Positions 61,470 to 64,000 of a stretch of 64,000 nt of DNA are shown one piece after another; positions within the stretch are counted from its first letter, which is position 1; each line of letters opens with the position of its first letter. The stretch is taken from NCBI GenBank assembly GCA_003134555.1, contig PLBO01000151.1, forward strand, positions 62,001 through 126,000, written 5' to 3'. Under the pieces are notes generated by a model. That model had not been told where the DNA came from. It did no database searches and was given only the letters and a program-made list of their open reading frames with translations. This DNA is from Actinomycetota bacterium. GTDB taxonomy: Bacteria; Actinomycetota; Acidimicrobiia; IMCC26256; PALSA-610. The translations under genes and the position numbers were made by a program.

Positions 61470-62618
61470 TCAGGAGGAGCGCCGGCGCAGCAGGTCGCGG
61501 GCGCGGCGCCGGGTGCGCGGAGTGCCTTCCGGCTTCACCGCGACGTACCAGTAGTCGCGCCAGCCCGCGGCCTTGTCGGTCTCTTGCACCGCGACGATCG
61601 AGAAGTCGCGCGCGTTCAGCATCGCCTCGACCTCCGCGCGCGGAATGCCGTGGATCTCCATCACCGGCAGGATCTCGGGCTCATCGCGCGAGGACGCGGT
61701 CGTGCGGGGCACGACCCGGACGGGGATGGTGGTCGTCGGCGACCCGCGATCCGCGAACCAGGCGACGCCCTCGAGCACGAGATCCAACTCCATGAGGTAC
61801 GCGCCGGGGTCGGTCGGCGCCTGCATCTCCAGGGTCAGCTGGACCGTGTCGCCGGGCTGCAACGTTGCTCCCATCGAGGCCCGGCCGTCGTCGATCCGCA
61901 AGAGCTCGCCGCCGGCACTACGCCAATGATTGCCGAGGTTCACGAACCGATCGGCGGGCCAGGGGGCCGTACTCACATTGCGCACGCGGACATCGATCTC
62001 ACCGATGACACCGGCCTCGAGCTCGAGCGCGTCGTCGACGGGGAGGATCTCCGCGCGATACGCGTCGTCGGCGATCGATGCAAGCCCCGGAGTGCGTTCG
62101 TCGGCTGGCAGCGGATGACTCGGCAGCTGGAAGACCATCACGCCCCCGGGCGCGAGCACCCGCGTGAACTCGCGCACGTAGTTCGCGCTGAATTCCGGGG
62201 AGATATGTTGCAGGACGATGTCGGAGTAGATGAGGTCGAAGACCCCGTCGTCGAAGAGCTTCAGGTCGTCGCGGTCGTTGACGTGGTAGCGGCAAGCATC
62301 GCCGAATCTATTCAGCTCGTGCGCGCGTTCGATCATCGACGGCGCGATGTCGACGCCGTCGCACTCTTCGAACGTGCGCGCGAGCGCCTGGGTGAGGCGG
62401 CCGACACCGCAACCGAAGTCGAGTGCGCGTCCTCGTCGCAACCCGACGTCGAGCTCCTCCAACCAGGCGAACAGCGCGTCGATCTCGTCGATACCCGTGC
62501 GGAGGAACTCGTCGAGATCCCAGCGGTTCCCGCGTCGATCGGGACGCGAGATGATCGCCCAGTACGGATCACGACGACCCCACTCGTCCCAGTTGCGCTG
62601 GAGATCGTCGAGGTCCAC
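61470..62618 (-). CDS. SAM-dependent methyltransferase with inserted beta-sandwich-like domain
   Basis: 382 aa, GTG at 62618. Residues about 40-180 form a class I methyltransferase: ALDFGCGVGRLTQALARTF, VDIAPSMIERAHEL, FDLIYSDIVLQHISPEFS and VLAPGGVMVFQLPSHP. Residues about 195-315 are beta-rich (ELEAGVIGEIDVRVRNVSTA, LQPGDTVQLTLEMQAP, GAYLMELDLVLEGVAWF) and look like an Ig-type or Wzt-C-like domain. The methyltransferase-type C-terminus then resumes (MEIHGIPRAEVEAMLNARDF, WYVAVKP). The insert may bind glycan. Convergent with the amidase gene. Confidence 0.82.
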   Translation of the reverse strand: MDLDDLQRNWDEWGRRDPYWAIISRPDRRGNRWDLDEFLRTGIDEIDALFAWLEELDVGLRRGRALDFGCGVGRLTQALARTFEECDGVDIAPSMIERAHELNRFGDACRYHVNDRDDLKLFDDGVFDLIYSDIVLQHISPEFSANYVREFTRVLAPGGVMVFQLPSHPLPADERTPGLASIADDAYRAEILPVDDALELEAGVIGEIDVRVRNVSTAPWPADRFVNLGNHWRSAGGELLRIDDGRASMGATLQPGDTVQLTLEMQAPTDPGAYLMELDLVLEGVAWFADRGSPTTTIPVRVVPRTTASSRDEPEILPVMEIHGIPRAEVEAMLNARDFSIVAVQETDKAAGWRDYWYVAVKPEGTPRTRRRARDLLRRRSS

Positions 62619-62627
62619 GAGCGGATG

Positions 62628-63239
62628 CTACCGGCGCATCCGGCCGCGTCGAGCTCGGACGGGATGCTGCGCGAGGGCGAGCATCTCGTCGTCGCCGCCG
62701 CTGTTGCCGTAGGCCCACAACTCGACGTCGTCGTCACCGAGGAGCGCGCGCAACCGCGTTGCTTTCTCGGCGCCGCGGCAGTTCGCGCCCCGCAGCTTTC
62801 CGGTGCAGCGGCCGCGCTCGTCGACGCCGAGACTCGTGCACAGGACGTGCGCGACTCCCAACGTCCGCGCAACCTCGTCGAGGTACACGTCGAGTGAGGC
62901 GGAGACGATCACCACCTCGTGACCTTCGCGCAGGTGCCACGCGATGCGGTCGCGTCCTTCGGTCGTGATCGCAGATCGTGCCAGCTCGGCTCCAAAGAGC
63001 CGTCCGGCGGCCGCGACCGCGGCGTACGAGCGCCCGGCCAGCACTCGGGTCAGCACCCGCTCCTTCACGACGTCGCGATCGCCGCGACCGGCGCCCGCGA
63101 GCGCGAGCCGCGCCGATTCAGCCGCGAGGGCGCGGAGCACTGATCCGCGCCCGGCAACGGTCGCGAGGAACGGCGCCAGCGTGTCGCTGCGGGTCAGCGT
63201 GCCGTCGAAATCGAAGGCGGCGAAGGTCCGCCGGCTCAC
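62628..63239 (-). CDS. HAD-IB family phosphatase (SerB-like)
   Basis: 203 aa, GTG at 63239. Motif I is D-F-D-G-T-L-T with the nucleophile Asp, motif II is IVSASLDVYLDEVA, and motifs III-IV are AEKATRLRALLGDD and AYGNSGGDDEML. Related HAD-IB proteins occur beside DprE1/DprE2 genes, where a phosphatase acting on decaprenyl-phosphoryl ribose 5-phosphate is needed. That role is inference. An 8-bp unit repeated three times lies between it and the upstream reductase. Confidence 0.87.
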   Translation of the reverse strand: MSRRTFAAFDFDGTLTRSDTLAPFLATVAGRGSVLRALAAESARLALAGAGRGDRDVVKERVLTRVLAGRSYAAVAAAGRLFGAELARSAITTEGRDRIAWHLREGHEVVIVSASLDVYLDEVARTLGVAHVLCTSLGVDERGRCTGKLRGANCRGAEKATRLRALLGDDDVELWAYGNSGGDDEMLALAQHPVRARRGRMRR

Positions 63240-63257
63240 GAGCTCACGAGCTCACGA
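63234..63257. repeat. 8-bp tandem repeat, three copies, between DprE2-like and HAD genes
   Basis: GCTCACGA is repeated three times without interruption. On the minus strand each unit contains GTG and TGA overlapping, so the repeat carries the stop of the upstream reductase gene and the GTG start of the HAD gene. Copy-number change would alter the spacing between the two genes. Confidence 0.7.
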
Positions 63258-63995
63258 GATGGGCAGGCGTCGGAACACCGCGACGGGCAGGTGCCGGAGC
63301 ACGGCCATCACGTAGCGCATCGCGGGCGGCACCCACACGATGCCCCGCCCGAGGGCGAGCCCGCGCACCACTGCGTCGGCGACCTCGTCGGGTGTGACCG
63401 AAAGGGGAGCAGCCTTCAACCCGTCGGTCATCTTCGTGTGCACGAACCCGGGGCGGACGATCATGACGTGCACGCCACTCGACGCGAGCGACGCGGCGAG
63501 GCCCTGGTAGTAGCCGTCGATGCCGGCTTTCGAGGAGCCGTAGACGAAGTTCGATCGGCGCACCCGCTCGCCCGCGACCGACGACAGGAGCACCAGGGCT
63601 CCGTGGCCCTGGGCGCGCAGGCGGGTGACCACCGGCACCGTTACCGACACCGTTCCCGTGAAGTTGGTCTGCACGATCTCGAGCGCGGCGGCCGGATCGC
63701 GCTCGGCCCGATCCTGGTCGCCCAACACGCCGAACGCGACGAGCACGAGGTCGAAGTCGCCGCATCGATCGAACGTCGCGCGCACGAATCCCTCGTGCGA
63801 CGCGAAGTCGGTGGCATCGAACGCGACCGAATGAACCTCTGACGCGCCGGCGGCGCGCAACTCCGCTTCCGCCGCCTCGCAGGCCTCGGGCTTGCGCGCG
63901 GCCAGCACGACGCGCGCGCCGCGCCGCGCAACGATCCTGCGGACGGTCGCGAGCGCGATGTCGGAGGTCCCGCCGAGCACCAGGACCGACTGCAT
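63252..63995 (-). CDS. dprE2: SDR reductase of the DprE2 type
   Basis: 247 aa, ATG at 63995, five bases from the window end. Classical SDR with VLVLGGTSDIALATVRRIVA, NFTGTVSVTVPVVTRL, LLSSVAGERVRRSNFVYGSS and catalytic Y-G-S-S-K, then VMIVRPGFVHTKMTDGLKAA. The TSDIA loop, VRRSN-VYGSSKAG block and C-terminal basic tail match DprE2, which reduces decaprenylphospho-2-keto-ribose to decaprenylphosphoarabinose. DprE1, its usual partner, would lie beyond the window. This hints at arabinose in the wall polymer. Confidence 0.85.
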   Translation of the reverse strand: MQSVLVLGGTSDIALATVRRIVARRGARVVLAARKPEACEAAEAELRAAGASEVHSVAFDATDFASHEGFVRATFDRCGDFDLVLVAFGVLGDQDRAERDPAAALEIVQTNFTGTVSVTVPVVTRLRAQGHGALVLLSSVAGERVRRSNFVYGSSKAGIDGYYQGLAASLASSGVHVMIVRPGFVHTKMTDGLKAAPLSVTPDEVADAVVRGLALGRGIVWVPPAMRYVMAVLRHLPVAVFRRLPIS

Positions 63996-64000
63996 CTCGC

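Noticed and set aside
1-64000. tRNA, rRNA, CRISPR arrays, insertion sequences, integrase or attachment sites
   Set aside because: I looked in the intergenic stretches and saw none; a covariance-model scan (tRNAscan-SE, Infernal) would be decisive.

Overview
This 64 kb window is chromosomal DNA of a high-GC actinobacterium, most likely from the class Acidimicrobiia. The evidence is very high GC, frequent GTG (some TTG or CTG) starts, Thr/Pro-rich extracytoplasmic linkers, Tat-type export, a DUF2342 / PDZ-Lon protease / UPF0182 neighbourhood shared with mycobacteria, a DprE2-like reductase, ergothioneine genes and GYW-repeat secreted proteins. Genes are densely packed, with many 4-nt stop/start overlaps. 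I see no rRNA, tRNA, CRISPR array, insertion sequence or prophage.

Layout. (A) 1-13.3 kb, core envelope and housekeeping: DUF2342 zincin-like protein (partial), atypical SDR, double-domain siroheme decarboxylase-like protein, HtrA-like pseudoprotease, MoaE, a small membrane protein, MreB, a HEAT-repeat protein, a PDZ-Lon-type protease, a DivIVA-like/MuF-like protein and the giant UPF0182 membrane protein. (B) 13.3-21.4 kb, iron-sulfur assembly in two convergent units: sufB-sufD-Rieske-sufC1 (+) and sufC2-sufS-sufU (-). Both are preceded by nearly the same palindromic operator. An L,D-transpeptidase and a 57-aa protein lie between them. (C) 21.4-30.8 kb, metabolism: glycosyltransferase, glycogen-debranching-like enzyme, egtB-egtD, a glyoxalase II-like hydrolase, a two-gene acyl-CoA dehydrogenase unit behind a TetR-type operator, and an endonuclease/phosphatase-fold protein.

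(D) 30.8-53.1 kb is a large surface-polysaccharide locus: Wzm/Wzt-type ABC exporter, five methyltransferases, five GT4 glycosyltransferases, two GT-C-like membrane proteins plus a decayed third, an FG-GAP/GYW double-propeller secreted protein, a nucleotide-sugar dehydrogenase and a GT2 enzyme. Part of it consists of two divergent, paralogous arms. (E) 53.1-55.6 kb holds small or unknown genes, including a short transcription unit with a Shine-Dalgarno almost fully complementary to the 16S rRNA 3' end and a textbook UUCG terminator. (F) 55.5-64 kb is a second polysaccharide segment: a GDP-6-deoxymannose reductase-like (Rmd) enzyme and three GT4 enzymes, a Tat-exported amidase with the same GYW propeller, a methyltransferase carrying an extra beta-rich domain, a HAD phosphatase and a DprE2-like reductase.

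How it fits together (inference): D and F would make, modify and export a polymer, perhaps deoxymannose-rich, and regions A, B and F contribute cell-wall machinery. The most unusual items are the DivIVA-like/MuF-like protein, the twin suf units with two sufC genes, the shared six-unit GYW module, the duplicated glycan arms, and the small ultra-Shine-Dalgarno transcription unit. The only gene-free stretch above 300 bases is 53624-53925, which holds that unit.
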